DNA of 64,000 bases from Mallotus nudiflorus (Eukaryota; Streptophyta; Magnoliopsida; Malpighiales; Euphorbiaceae). The stretch spans positions 758,001 through 822,000 of the forward strand of contig CANTUR010000281.1 of NCBI GenBank assembly GCA_947683625.1, in the 5' to 3' direction. Positions 9,825 to 21,183 of the stretch are shown here, piece after piece (the stretch's first letter is position 1; each line of letters begins with the position of its first letter). A program made the position numbers and the translations under genes. The notes below the pieces were generated by a model. The model saw nothing but the letters and a program-made list of their open reading frames with translations. It searched no databases and was not told the origin of the DNA.

Positions 9825-12691
9825 TTATGCCTTTGCAAGCTCAGCAGTAGCAGCAGCAGGGGCAGCAGCAGGAGCAACACCACCAGTTGTTGGCCTGAAA
9901 ATAACATCACATGACCATTAACATTTAAAAACCAAGTGGATTAGCAAGAAAGGCATGACAATCATATGGATACTTACAATCCCACAAAAACTTTGAATGC
10001 ATCATAGATTCCCCACTGGGCTCCAGTAAGAGTTCCAATCATGACAATTCTGAGAGGAAGTCCACGGGTAAACAGGCCCCACAACCCTAGCTTCTTCACA
10101 GCCTGTGCAGCCCAAACGGAAAAAAAAAAAAAAAAAAAAAATCAACAATATAATCATAACTTTGTGAACACGGGAACCGACAGAATTTTACAGAGGCCAC
10201 AATTCTAAAGTTAAAAGTTACTTACGTCACCAACAGTGGCTCCTTTTGCATTGTTGAGGAAAGAGACAAGATTGTCCGCAGGATGAGATACAATAGCACA
10301 GAAAACACCAGCAACATATCCACCAGCAAAACTAATACCGAGTTGTAGAGTTTTGCTGCACTGATCCTTTGGTGTCGGGATGGCATGCTTGTAGATCATC
10401 TCAACAATGGTCTCAAAAGATGCAAACTTCATCATAGTATCTACAAGAAAAATATTCTGATCTTATAAATTGCCAGCAACCACAACCACTGAAGTGGTAA
10501 GAGGAAAAAGAATTTTCAAAACCATCAACTTGCAGATGCTGAGTTGCAGGCATGCATAAACATGAGCATTATGCACAGACTAGTCTTATCCCAGCACATA
10601 ACCTCAGGCTCAAAACATCACATGCACCAAAAGTAAGAATTGAGGGAATGCATACAGCTGATAGAGTTAAAGTGATGACAACGAATTATTCGTTGTATAT
10701 TAAAGTAGAAAGCAGTTGCTGAAGGATGCAACAACAAAAAAAATGATATCACTTGCATTGGGCTGGAGAAGTTACAAGATCACATGCATTGGGCTGGAGA
10801 AGTTACAAGATATAACTTTCTTTAAGATAATTATGCAAAATTAAAACTAAAAATGATGGCAATTGGCATCTTACATGGAATCTGTCGTCCCCAAAGAGGT
10901 ACGATACCTTTGTACAGCCTGGAAAAAAATATCACAATTTGAAAGATGCAACTTGACAGAATCATGAAGCAAAAGTTATAATAAAAACCATAATCATACC
11001 CAAGTGCGCCTTCAGATTTAACAAATTTGGGAAGTCCATCTGCCAGGCCCCTAGCAAAACCAGGCTGAGTTTGAACTCGAACCTTTACGGCCTCAAAGGG
11101 GCACAGAGCAATATCTGCAATAACCTCAGCAGATGCAGAACCAGCAAGGTAAATCAAAGTTTTGTACTTGGCTGCATATTCTGGCCCAGCAATATCAGAG
11201 TAGTACTTCTTGAAAAACTCATAAAATCCAAATTTACAGGCACCCTGGGCACTGTAACCAAGAAGGGTAGGCACCCATCCCCTGAAAAAGCCTCTAACTC
11301 CCTGCTCCTTGAGTAGAACTCCAAAACCAGAGGTTATGCTTTTGTACTTTGCAGGATCGATCTGTAAAATCACATCATCTTCATTTTAGTTTATGACTTT
11401 TATTATAAAACTATCACATGTCAACTAATCCATATTTGGTTGTTAAATAATAAATATAAATATTTCAATTAGCATGACTTGTTATCCCCAATAGCAGCCA
11501 TTATAAGTCTTCACGCTGACACTTCTTCCAAATAAGAGTTGCATAGAGCCTTATGTAAAATTTTGGAGATTGATTTATTTTCCACAACAGAAACCTAATA
11601 ATAAAACTATATCAACTTCCACTATATCTAATTCTGAAAGAACTACAGTTTGCATCACATAAGAAAACAGGCAGAAAGCACATGCAAAATATTACATATA
11701 TATCAGACCAACCATGAAGAGAAATCGTTATTTCTAGCTCTTGCCCTCAACATTACAAGTAAATTAAAGACAAAGAGGAAGACACATTTCTAGAAAATGA
11801 ATTATTCTTACACCAACTCGCTAAAGACCAGAAACTTAGAACATGAATTATTCTTCCGCTGAGTAGCTAAAGACCAGAAATCCAGAACATAATTAAGAAC
11901 GTTTGGAATCTGATGGTCTTGTACTCTGGCTATAAATATGGCATCGTCATATTCGGTTAATGAAATGCAGATGACCTCAAAATGTAACCTCCACATATGA
12001 AATGATGAAAACAAGTAAATACCCGTAAAATCATAGAGAAAAGATATAGAAACTATAACAGCACGAGGAATAATCTAAAAAAAGAACATCGAAACACAAA
12101 CACAGAAATTAAAGAGAAACTCATAGCACAAATCAGCACTAGATCTCTCTAAGAATCTAAAGAGCATACGTATATCGAGTTATCAACAAGCATCACGACT
12201 AAAAAGAGATCTAGCACTAGAATACAGATCCAACAAAAAGCGAACGTTGAAAACCAGGTAGCCAAACATTAGAATAGATCTTAAAACAACAAAAGAAAAA
12301 AAACGACGAAAAATAACATTCAAAACGACAGCAAAAGAAGAAGCAGAAGCGCAGCGCAGATCTAGAGAAACGATACCTGCATATTGCACTTGACAAGATC
12401 AAGAGGTGTAACCGCCATGTGAGTAAGACCACAGCTAAGAATACCACCAGCAGTGCAAGCAGCGTAGAATGCAGGAGAATACATCTCGATCTTCCCTGGT
12501 TCACTAGGAGCAGGGATTACGAAGCTGCCGGCTCCGGCTCCGGCACCGGTGGCGGGGCCACTCCTTCTCATGAGCAACGGAGAGGAATGGTTAGAGTGGA
12601 GGAGCTTTGAGAACGAGAGGGTTTTAGCCGAGGAAGAGGAGTACAGGAAGCTCGGGATTAGGGATTGCTTTGAAGGATCGGAGAAAGCCAT
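9825..12691 (-). CDS. MPT3: Mitochondrial phosphate carrier (PiC), six coding exons
   Basis: Inner-membrane carrier importing inorganic phosphate into the matrix for ATP synthesis. Coding exons on the minus strand are 12691-12377, 11361-11000, 10918-10875, 10440-10226, 10102-9978 and 9894-9825, all with GT-AG borders. They total 1131 bp, or 376 residues, close to the ~375 usual for plant PHT3;1/MPT3. The Ser-rich N-terminus (about residues 1-50) fits a mitochondrial presequence. Three carrier repeats are visible: PLDLVK (about 96-101), PFEAVK (about 193-198) and HPADN (about 293). The last lacks the basic residue, as is normal in phosphate carriers. The protein ends in an Ala-rich tail closing AELAKA. 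Frames join exactly at all five introns, so the gene looks intact. MPT3 rather than a paralogue is inferred from overall resemblance. Confidence 0.95.
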
Positions 12692-12912
12692 CGGAGAAAT
12701 GGAGAAATCGGCGAGATTTGGAGGCGGCGGCGGCGACGAGGAGAAATGAAATGTGCGCGTGAAATAAGAGAGAAAGAGGCTTTAGGTTAGCCTGAGTCTC
12801 TCGCACGCTGGCTCGCTCGTTGCCAAATGCACGACAAGCCCTGGTCAATTCCGGTTTTATTGGGTACGTGAGCGGCCCTACTTACTGTTACTACTAAACC
12901 CCTCGCGTTCTT

Positions 12913-12919
12913 TATACGA
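12913..12919 (-). promoter_or_regulatory. Probable TATA box of the phosphate carrier gene
   Basis: The minus strand reads GTATAAAGAACG here, 222 bp upstream of the carrier start codon. A start about 30 bp downstream would give a 5' leader of roughly 190 nt. The stretch between is GC- and CT-rich compared with its AT-rich surroundings, as expected of a plant 5' UTR. Confidence 0.5.
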
Positions 12920-12929
12920 GACTTGTACC

Positions 12930-14880
12930 TGGGCTAATGCCCTTGCTATTGGGGGTTATTTACGGTTTTGGTTCTTTCCGATTGAGGTGTAATTGAGCTT
13001 AGCAGAGTTTTAACTAGTTCAGGTTTGGTTCGTTTATAAACAAATAAAGCTCGTTATTCTACATAATATTTATGAACTGTTCATTAGTTTAAATAAGATT
13101 AAAGAAATTTTAAAAAATATAAAATATAGATTAAAATTATATATTTAAAAATTAAAAATAAATTATTTATTAAATAAATTATAATATATTTAATAAAAAT
13201 TATAATTTTATTATAATAACATATTTTTTTAAATATTTTTTACAAAATATATATATATATTTAAAATTAAATTACCAAATATTAAAATTTTAAGTTGACT
13301 CACGAGCTTTTAGTCGAGTTTGTTTCTAAATTTTACAAGTTAAATTTTGTATAATTTATTCTTGACTCATTTATTAAACGAAATTATTATTAAATCGAAT
13401 ATTGAACTGCTTATAGGTGACTGAACTTATTTATACTCTTATTTTTTGGTACAGTTGAGTGAGTATGTTTTGACCTTTTGGTGTAGTACTATTGAAAATG
13501 GTGATCTAAATCTTGGAAGATTTGTTAATAATTTATCCGGGAAAAATTACACTGAAATTCCTAAGATTTACCATGTTAAATACTTTATAATATTGGTTAT
13601 TTTTTTCTCGTCTTTTTAATTATTTGATGAGATTTAAATTTTGATATTTATTTTTAAAGTGAATTATATATAATATTAATTGTAGTTTTAGCATTTGAAA
13701 AATATGTAATATTTTTATATTGTTAGATTAACAATATTTTTTTTATGGTTAAAAAGTGATGTATTATTATCTTTATAATTAAAGTATTTGGTGAAATTTA
13801 ACCTAAAGACTAAATTATTGTTTAGTATAGAATTTGAAGAACTAAAATGTTATGTTAATTTTGCATATACTTATTGAGGCATTTGTTAACTATTCTATAG
13901 TTATGTAAACAATTTTATTATATAAAATTTATTTTTAATGAAAATTTAAAGATTGGATTGTAATTTTTATATTTATTAATCACGTATTGATATAAAATTG
14001 AAAAAAAAAAAAAACAAAGAATCGAAAGTTTGTTTTTCTCTATTTTTTAATATTAAATGAACAACACATAATCAGAATTAGTACAAAATTGACTTAGTAC
14101 CATATAAGCTAATCAAGTGATATTAAATAAATTTTTTTAAAAATTAGGAAAATAACACACAATACAATAATTCTATTTGAAACGTCAACTTCTAAATTTA
14201 TAATGTAATAATTTTAATATCATGTAATAAAAAATACAAAGATATAATAAGATTAAGTATATGTTCTCCTATTGTTATATTAATATTCAGAAGATATTTT
14301 TAATTTTGTTGGTATAATTAATTGAATTTATATTTTTTGAATAATTTTAAGAATAATGTAATGTATTTAGAAATAAATTTCAAGAATGTTAAGCTTTGTA
14401 GAATCAAAAATCAAAAGGGCAACAAGAGTAATTTGAAGGAATAGCAGTGGCATATGTTGAAGACGGTTATGGAAGCGACCTGCATTGAAGGTTTGGCGGG
14501 GAAAGAGTTGAGCCCAGGCGTTGGCATATTTCCAGAGATATATTGGAATCGGATCGGAAACACACAAAAAAAAAAGTGAAATTATTTTTTTTAAATTAAA
14601 AAAAAAAAGTTATATGATTTTTTAATTAATAAAAAATAAAATATAGTAGACTGTATAATAAAAATAATTTTATTAATTAATAACAGTAAAAATTAAATTA
14701 TAAAAATTACTGGAATAAATAAATAAATTATTTGCTCACCAGCAGCAAAATGAATCTCTTTTATTGTGATATATAAAAGTAAATTGTGGGGTTGTTTATA
14801 TAAATACACTAAAAAAAAATTAAATGTGGTTGATAAAAAAAATTTCAAAATTAATTTCTTTTAAGTATAAATCATTTCTC
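12930..14880. other. AT-rich intergenic region
   Basis: No gene found. At 13000-13450 the phrases AAGCTCG, ACGAGCTTTTAGTCGAG and TTGACTC suggest an old decayed repeat like the one at 27430-27870. A more GC-rich island at about 14425-14565 contains a 66-codon minus-strand frame with no recognisable domain. Confidence 0.5.
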
Positions 14881-15410
14881 TTGTGACCCTTATTTTTGAA
14901 ATTATTTTTTTCTCAATGGTTTTTTTTTTACTTTCATTGATTTTTTTCAATTTTCTGAACTTTCTTTTTTATTTTATATTGTCTTCGTTTATTTTCTCTC
15001 AATATTTTTTCACTCAACAATTTTTTCTAAAATTTTTTCTACTATCTTTCTTTTTTCTTCTTCAATATTTTTTGGTGATTTTTTTTCGATTTTTATGGTA
15101 TTATCTTCATTTTGTTTGCTGTCTATTTTTTTTGCTTCTATTTTTCTACTGTCTATTTTTTAAAAAAAAAAATTCTTCATCTATTTTTTTTCAATATTTC
15201 TTACTTAACAATTTTTTCTACTGTCTTCTTTTTTTTTTTTTTTTTAATTTTTTGGCTAATTTTTTTCAATTTTTATGGTACTATTTTCATATTTTTTTAA
15301 CATTTTTTCTACTGTCTGCATATTTTTTTTATTTTTAAGGTACTGTCTTTATTTTATTCTTAATTTTTTTTCCTCAATATTTTATTCTCTTAAGATTTTT
15401 TTTAAATAAA
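14880..15410 (+). repeat. Strand-asymmetric T-rich block
   Basis: About 530 bp in which the plus strand is very T-rich with almost no purine runs. Phrases recur with variation: TTTTCTACTGTCT at about 15035, 15145, 15215 and 15305, and CAATTTTTATGGTA at about 15090 and 15268. This suggests a degenerate tandem unit of roughly 90-170 bp. The long Phe/Leu-rich open frames are artefacts of composition. Confidence 0.55.
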
Positions 15411-15639
15411 TAATTATAAACTAAATATTTTCAATTGTTATTAAACCAAGTAATAAATAACTTCAAATGTTGTAGCAACAGTAATAAACAAAAATTTCTC
15501 ATTTTATATTCTTAAATAATAAGGATTTTTTTACTTTAATTTGTTTATTAAAATGTCTAACAATTTTTTTAAAAAATTATTTGATACTTATTTGATCATC
15601 AATATGTAACAAGTTTATAATTCTTATAATATATTTGTA

Positions 15640-16390
15640 ATATCAACAAGAAAAACAGAAAAAAATAAAAAATCAACAATCGTAAAAACAAAAAACAACA
15701 AAATGACAAAAATCAATAAAATTTTACAATTGTCGATTTTTATTTTTTAAAATTATTTTTTCATTATTAATGACAAATTAAGGCCATCAATAAAATTTTT
15801 ACTTTTATTAGTATTAAGGATAAAAATAATATTTTTTTGATATAACACAATTTTTATTTTTTTTTATTTTTAACAAAAATCAACAAATATAAATAAAGAG
15901 AAATAACAAAAACAATTGAAAATAACAAAAACAACAAAAAGTAACAAAAAATTGCACTTGTTGATATTTGTTGATTTTTGTTGTTATTTATTATTTTTTT
16001 CAGTTTTTTTATCATTAATAATAAAATTGAGACCATAAATATAATTTTTACTTTTATTAGTATCAATAATAAAAATAATAATTTATTTGATATATTTCAT
16101 AATTTTTTGTTGTTTTTATTGAAAAAATAATTATTGAATACTATGGGTAATTTTTAGTTTAATTTCTAAATTCTAAATAATTATATAAAAAATAATTATT
16201 GAAGACTATGAGTAATTTTTTGTTTAATTAACTTAATTTTTATATTCTAAATAATAGTAAGTTTTAAAATTAAAACAAAATTGTTATTTAGAATATAAAA
16301 TTAAATTATTTAAAATATACAAATCAAATAAATACATACAATAAACTTAAATTAAAGATAACTTCAAGAATAATAAAATAGGTAAAAAAA
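15640..16390. repeat. AT-rich degenerate tandem repeat, copy block B
   Basis: Same unit and orientation as the block at 620-1760. AACAACAAAAA runs, TTGTTGATTTTT, then ACTTTTATTAGTAT recur near 15797 and 16048. The segment starting ACTATGGGTAATTTTTA (16138) and its continuation also match block A from about 1506. A second, slightly changed copy of that end segment starts near 16204, so the end segment is duplicated here. Confidence 0.65.
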
Positions 16391-16604
16391 TTACAAAAAA
16401 ATTAAAAAAAAAAAGAGAGAAAATTGAAAAAAAATACGCGAAATGCCAAAAAAAAAAAAGAAATCATAGAGAAAAAGTGGGATAGAATTGAAAATTGAAA
16501 CAATAAAAGTGAAAGAAAATTTTGGATTTGACCATGAATGAAATTATTAGCCTTTGACTTGACATACCATAAAATTTTCTCTAAATTGTTTTCTTTCTGG
16601 GAAA

Positions 16605-16755
16605 GTTTTGTCTACACTGAGTGTATTACACCCAATGGTGAAATTTAAGACATATCATCCAAATGTTGTTAACTTAATTGATAAAAATAAAACATATTTC
16701 TTGTGTTTTAAATTCTATCACTAGGTGTACATACACCTAGTGTAGGTAAGAATTT
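16605..16755. mobile_element. Small MITE-like inverted-repeat element
   Basis: About 150 bp with imperfect terminal inverted repeats. The left end is TTTTGTCTACACTGAGTGTA and the right end, reversed, is TTCTTACCTACACTAGGTGTA. The palindromic TAGGTGTACATACACCTA sits inside the right arm. There is no coding capacity. It abuts the left end of the Pack-MULE at 16769. No clear target duplication was identified, so the superfamily is open. Confidence 0.5.
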
Positions 16756-16768
16756 TCATTTCTTATTT

Positions 16769-17167
16769 TAGGAAAGGTGCAAATACCCCTGAAGTTATAC
16801 TCTAAGTATAGATTTGCTATTAATGTCTTTTAGGGTTTTAATACACTATTAATGTTTTCAAAAATGAAGTAATAACCCCCACACAGAAACCCGTTTGTTT
16901 TGAACGTTAACTTTTATTGATATTGCAGTTGGACCCACAATTAATGAGTTGTTTTGCTTACATAGAATTTGAGTCCCACTCTTAAATGTAATTGCACCAA
17001 AAACATCAAATTCTCAAATAAAAAATGTGAAATAACCCAAAAAATCAAAACAACCCAAAAAATTTGAAATCTCTCAATTGTCTTTGCCTTTGGTTTTCTT
17101 TAAATTTCCAAGAACCATAGATTTGCAATAGCAAATTGAAAGATGGCTTCTTCTTCTTCTTCTTCTC
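16769..17167 (+). repeat. Left long terminal inverted repeat of the Pack-MULE
   Basis: About 400 bp, matching the reverse complement of about 19210-19578 along its length with scattered substitutions and small indels. Landmarks shared in order are AGGGTTTTAATACAC, TGAAGTA, CACACAGAAA, GAGTTGTTTTGCTTACAT, AAGAACCATAGATTTGCAA and AAATTGAAAGATGGCTTC. Confidence 0.85.
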
Positions 17168-17189
17168 CTAAAAAAAATTCACAGGGAGA

Positions 17190-17700
17190 ATTTCTTCTTT
17201 GCAATCTCTAACACTATGTTTGAAATGAGAGGAAAAGGAAGAAAGAAAATTAGGAGCAAAATATGAAAAAAAATAATGTTATTTTTCTTCTCTTATTTTC
17301 CTCACTTGTGTTTGGATTTGAAGGAAAATAATATAGGGTGGAAGGGAAGTTAAAATATCTTTTTTATTGGAAAGATAAAATATTAACAAAAAGAAAATAA
17401 GTATATGATATATTTACTATTATGTCCATGTACTAAAATAATGAGTGAAGAGACAAATTATACAATAAGGGTAAAATTGTAAAATGAAAATAAATAATAC
17501 AATTTTCCCTCTTTTTTCCCCATTTTCTCTCCAAAACTGGAGAGACAATGTAAGAGGAAAAATAACACCAACTTTTCTTCCTCAACTCATTTTTCTCCCT
17601 CATTCCAAACATGAAAAAGTGGAATCCCTCCCCTATTTTACTCCCCCATTATCTATCCTCCCCACTTTCCTCAACTAAATGTTTCAATGTGAGAATTTTC
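17190..17700. other. Interior segment of the Pack-MULE, possible nested small element
   Basis: Between the left TIR and the captured gene lies a purine-rich then pyrimidine-rich segment. It starts CACTATGTTTGAAATGAGAGG (about 17210) and ends CCTCAACTAAATGTTTC (about 17685). The two ends are loosely inverted copies (GTTTGAAATGAGAGGAAA against GTTGAGGAAAGTGGGGA reversed), suggesting an old TIR element. No coding content was seen. Confidence 0.35.
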
Positions 17701-17764
17701 AGGTCCTTAATTCAACAGAGAAGTAAAGAAATAAAAGTTGATGATAAGTTGTATTATTGAAGAT

Positions 17765-19165
17765 CAAGATATGTCGATACCATATATTGAGACGTGTAAA
17801 AAGAGGAAAAGAAGGCTAAGAATTTACAATTTCATAGTTTTTGAGACCACCTAGGTAGCCTAATTAATGCTATTGGTTCTTTAAGAGATAACATTAAAGT
17901 CTTTCTTAAAGAATGTGATGAACTTGAAGATTATAGTGTTGATGGTATGCCTATTTGGTGTACTCTTCTTGTGATTGAAAGTAATAGCTTCGTTTTACCT
18001 CTTTACACCGTTGAAGAGAGTGCTAATTACTTTCCAAATCCATATTGTGATCACTGCAAATGCACTGGTGAGTTAATCTTTAATTTGACTTCTTTACTTT
18101 TGATTTGGGTTCTTGGTTTTACGGTTGAATCTTTGTTCTTGAATATGTAATTTTGTTAGTGTGGATTGTTTTTGGTTCAATAGTTGATAAATTAAATCAG
18201 GTCTTTGCTGTTTGTGATATTGGATTCTTGATTTGTTAGGTTGGGGTGATGATTTTTATGTCTAATCGAAGGTATCATGTGATTATACCTATTAGGGGTG
18301 TCAAAATGAGTTGGTATGGGTGGTGTTCGTGTCGGGTTGACCCACTTTGATAACACGATTAGGTTAACACGAAAACAATCCATTTATTAATTGTGTCAAA
18401 AATTTCAAATCTATCACAAAACAAATATTAAACAGGTTATACAAATACGACATGTTCCATTTATATTAAATGGGTTGTATGGGTCATAACTTCTATAACA
18501 TTTATAATATATAAAAATACTACTTTTCATAAAAAAAATGTTTATAATTTAGTAATTTGCATAATATAATTATAAAAAAAATTATTTTTGTAAAAAAATT
18601 ATAGTAAATGATTGATTTACTATTTAAAATCATAATAAATTATATGTATTTTAATGGGTCATGTCAAGTTGACACGATCAACCACGACACGTATAATTAA
18701 ATGAGTTCGAGTGTCAACCTGTGATAAGATCTAGTTAAACCATGTCATAAACAGGTTGATCCATTTAACCTCAATACTAATTCGTTAATTTTGCTTGTTA
18801 AGTGAATTGTGTTCGCATGTTATTACCCATTTTGACACCCCTAATAACTATTAATGAAGAGTGGGACAAGAGAATTAAAAAGGGTGTTTTTGATGTCCAT
18901 ACTCATATCTTACATGGGTTGATTCACTGTAATGGATTTGGTTATTTGCTTTGTATCAATGGTAGAGAAGGTGGTTCTAATACCCTTTTCGGAAGAGAAA
19001 TCATGGATCTTTAGGATCGTTTCCTGTGAAAATTTATAAGCTAGGTAAAATATATTGATCTTTCATTGGATTTAGTAACCTGAAAAGGATTACTAATTTC
19101 TTGAAAAAGCATTTAATGGATCTTCGATTGCTTCATGGAGTTGCATATGGTCATCCATGGTTTAG
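17765..19165 (+). pseudogene. Captured fragment of an MS1/MMD1-like PHD-finger protein gene
   Basis: Translated blocks match the N-terminal half of plant PHD-finger proteins of the MALE STERILITY 1 / MMD1 / At1g33420 group. They include KKRKRRLRIY, DGMPIWCTLLVIES, PYCDHCKCTG, a GREIMDL block and a closing HGVAYGHPW. A GT-AG intron is kept (18068-18239) at GCACTG|GTGAGT. The PHD finger itself, normally at the C-terminus, is absent. Breaks are a frameshift near 17840-17850, another near 18260, a hAT-like insertion at 18293-18843, and TAG for tryptophan near 19012. It cannot encode a working protein. Intron retention shows DNA-level capture, not a processed copy. Confidence 0.8.
18293..18843. 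mobile_element. Non-autonomous hAT-like element inside the captured exon
   Basis: 551 bp with 16-bp perfect terminal inverted repeats TAGGGGTGTCAAAATG. The flanks are an 8-bp target duplication with one mismatch (ATACCTAT at 18285-18292, ATAACTAT at 18844-18851). TIR start and duplication length fit the hAT superfamily. The interior has GGGTTGACCC, AACACGATTAGGTTAACACG and similar phrases and no transposase. Removing the element and one duplication copy joins the captured exon in frame, confirming the exact borders. A 70-codon frame crossing the right border is a by-product. Confidence 0.88.
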
Positions 19166-19209
19166 GATACATTTGCAATAACAAATTGAGGGATTTCATT
19201 ATTCATGAC

Positions 19210-19578
19210 GAAGAAGAAGAAGCCATCTTTCAATTTGCTGTTGCAAATCTATGGTTCTTGAAAATTTAGGGAAAACGAAAGGCAAAAATGTTTTCTAGGT
19301 TGTTTTGATTTAGGGCCTTTTTAATTTGAGAAATTGATGTTTTTAGTGCAATTGGGTTTAAGAGTAGAACTCACATTTCATGTAAGCAAAACAACTCATC
19401 AATTATGGATCCCAGCTGCCACATTGATAAAAGTTAACATTTTAAACAAACGATTTTCTGTGTAGGGGTTATCTACTTCATTTTTAAAACATTAATGGTG
19501 TATTAAAACCTTAAAAAATATTAATGGCAAATTTGCACTTAAAGTAAAACTTAAGAGAGTATTTACACATTTTTCCTA
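19210..19578 (-). repeat. Right long terminal inverted repeat of the Pack-MULE
   Basis: Inverted partner of 16769-17167, ending TTTCCTA at 19578 and followed by the 9-bp duplication TTATTATTT. It has diverged from the left arm by clear substitutions, so the element is not a very recent arrival. Confidence 0.85.
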
Positions 19579-19587
19579 TTATTATTT

Positions 19588-21183
19588 TTATGCAATTATA
19601 TATTAAAAGGATGAAAGAAGTAGAGGTTTTGACTAGTGAGTTGCAAGATATAGGACTCGTAAAATACTAAAATTTGATCTAAAATTTAATCAAGTTAAGC
19701 TTGTGTAGTTTGAGTAATGAGCTTGACAAAATAGCTTGTGTAGTAAATTATTATATTTATTATATTATGATAAATATATATAATAATCAAGTTCAAATGT
19801 CAGCTTTAAATCTTTAATTTAAGATTAAATAGATTTTTCTGAATATTTAAGAATAATTGACACGAGTTCAAATGTTTTTAAATGTTTACTTAAGTTTTTC
19901 GATATCAAAAAATAGGTTGAATTAGTTAAATTTTGAGCCTTGAATTTTTGAATCAAGGCACTACATTGATTAAACTCAGCTCTACTGTTCTTTATGAGGA
20001 TAGAAGAATAATAAGAAAAATAAATTTAATTATATTTTATTTTTTTATAAAATTTTTTTAATCTAAATATAATAAGTATTTATAATCCATTAAATTTTAA
20101 CTAATTCAGTTTGATTTGAATAAAATTCTAAAAATAGTAAAAAAATTTAACAATTAGTTATTTTTTAGTTAATATTGAGGTCATCTAACTTAAATATCTT
20201 AAATTGATGATGACAGAATTTAAATCTATCAAACCCTATACAATTGGAAATGAGTTATAACTTAATTATTTTTTTACTGACATAATAATTAATTACTCGA
20301 ATTCAACAAATTATTACAACAATTCTGTCATCTAACTCCAATGATTATTGGTTAATATTGTTCTACCTAATATAATTTCAACTAAATGAAAAAATCAACT
20401 TCAACTTTTCAAAGTTACAAAAATTGAATGAAATTGTGAAAACTCTCAAAGTTTGACTTGTTTTTGAAAAGATCAATGGCTTAGTTGTAATGTTATTCTA
20501 ATTATAGCTAAAATATGGCTCTTTGCAATTGGAAAATAAAAATGTGCTTTTTTTTTTTCAGTTGAAATTAGAATTGTGATGTTTCATATTTAAAGAAAAT
20601 GAAGTCAACTTTTGAAGAAATAATCAAAGATTCTAAATAGCAAGTTGGGTTGGCCCTTTTCAGAGTCAATACGATAATAAATGGGATGTCAGCTTGATCA
20701 AAAGAAAAGAAGTTTCTGACCAAACATCCATATTGAATTTTCAACAAACATCAGCAATATTTATTATAATTATTTTTATCATCAAACAAACCAAGCATCA
20801 ACCTCTGACATACAAGTACCATTTTGTTTCAATTAATTAATTTTTTTTGTTTACTTACCATTAACATTTAGCACCGACGATTCTTTTTGGTATTTGAATT
20901 GAAATCTTGGCATTAATGCATTCTTCTGTTTTGAAAACAAGGAAAATTGGAGTCCATCAAGCCTGGATTTATGTTCATGTCAATACTCAACAGCTGTATG
21001 ATGTGTTGAAGTTAAATAAGGACACATGATCACATCTGACAAAAAGAATCCTGCATAAGTCCTATTGTTAGAGCTTCCAAAAATTCTTAACTTGCAACCT
21101 TTGTTTTCTTTTGTTCCGTTGATTTTTTTAAAAGCTAAGGTAAATTCTCATCTGAGAAGGGTAAGGAAAGGAATTGTTGTTCG
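19588..21183. other. Intergenic region and NETWORKED-like 5' flank
   Basis: AT-rich DNA with no recognised gene. It includes phrases such as AAGCTTGTGTAGTTTGAG and GAGCTTGACAAAATAGCTTG (19690-19740), remnants of a dispersed AAGCTTG/GAGCTTG repeat. The last 150 bp (about 21050-21183) are more mixed and likely hold the 5' UTR of the following gene. Confidence 0.45.

Larger units (their letters stand above)
16769..19578 (+). mobile_element. Pack-MULE-type element carrying a captured gene fragment
   Basis: 2810 bp with long terminal inverted repeats: 16769 to about 17167, and about 19210 to 19578 reversed, roughly 370-400 bp each. Both start TAGGAAA and end GATGGCTTCTTCTTCTTC, with many shared blocks such as GAGTTGTTTTGCTTACAT. 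The flanks are a 9-bp target duplication with one mismatch (TTCTTATTT at 16760-16768, TTATTATTT at 19579-19587), the size typical of Mutator-like elements. No transposase is present. The interior holds part of an MS1/MMD1-type PHD-finger gene, including one intron, so capture was from DNA. A hAT-like element was inserted later. Called Pack-MULE from long TIRs, a 9-bp duplication and captured host exon. Confidence 0.85.

Noticed and set aside
14883..15338. 151-codon Phe/Leu-rich open frame resembling a membrane protein
   Set aside because: Produced by a T-rich low-complexity block; repeats of Phe codons, no family resemblance.
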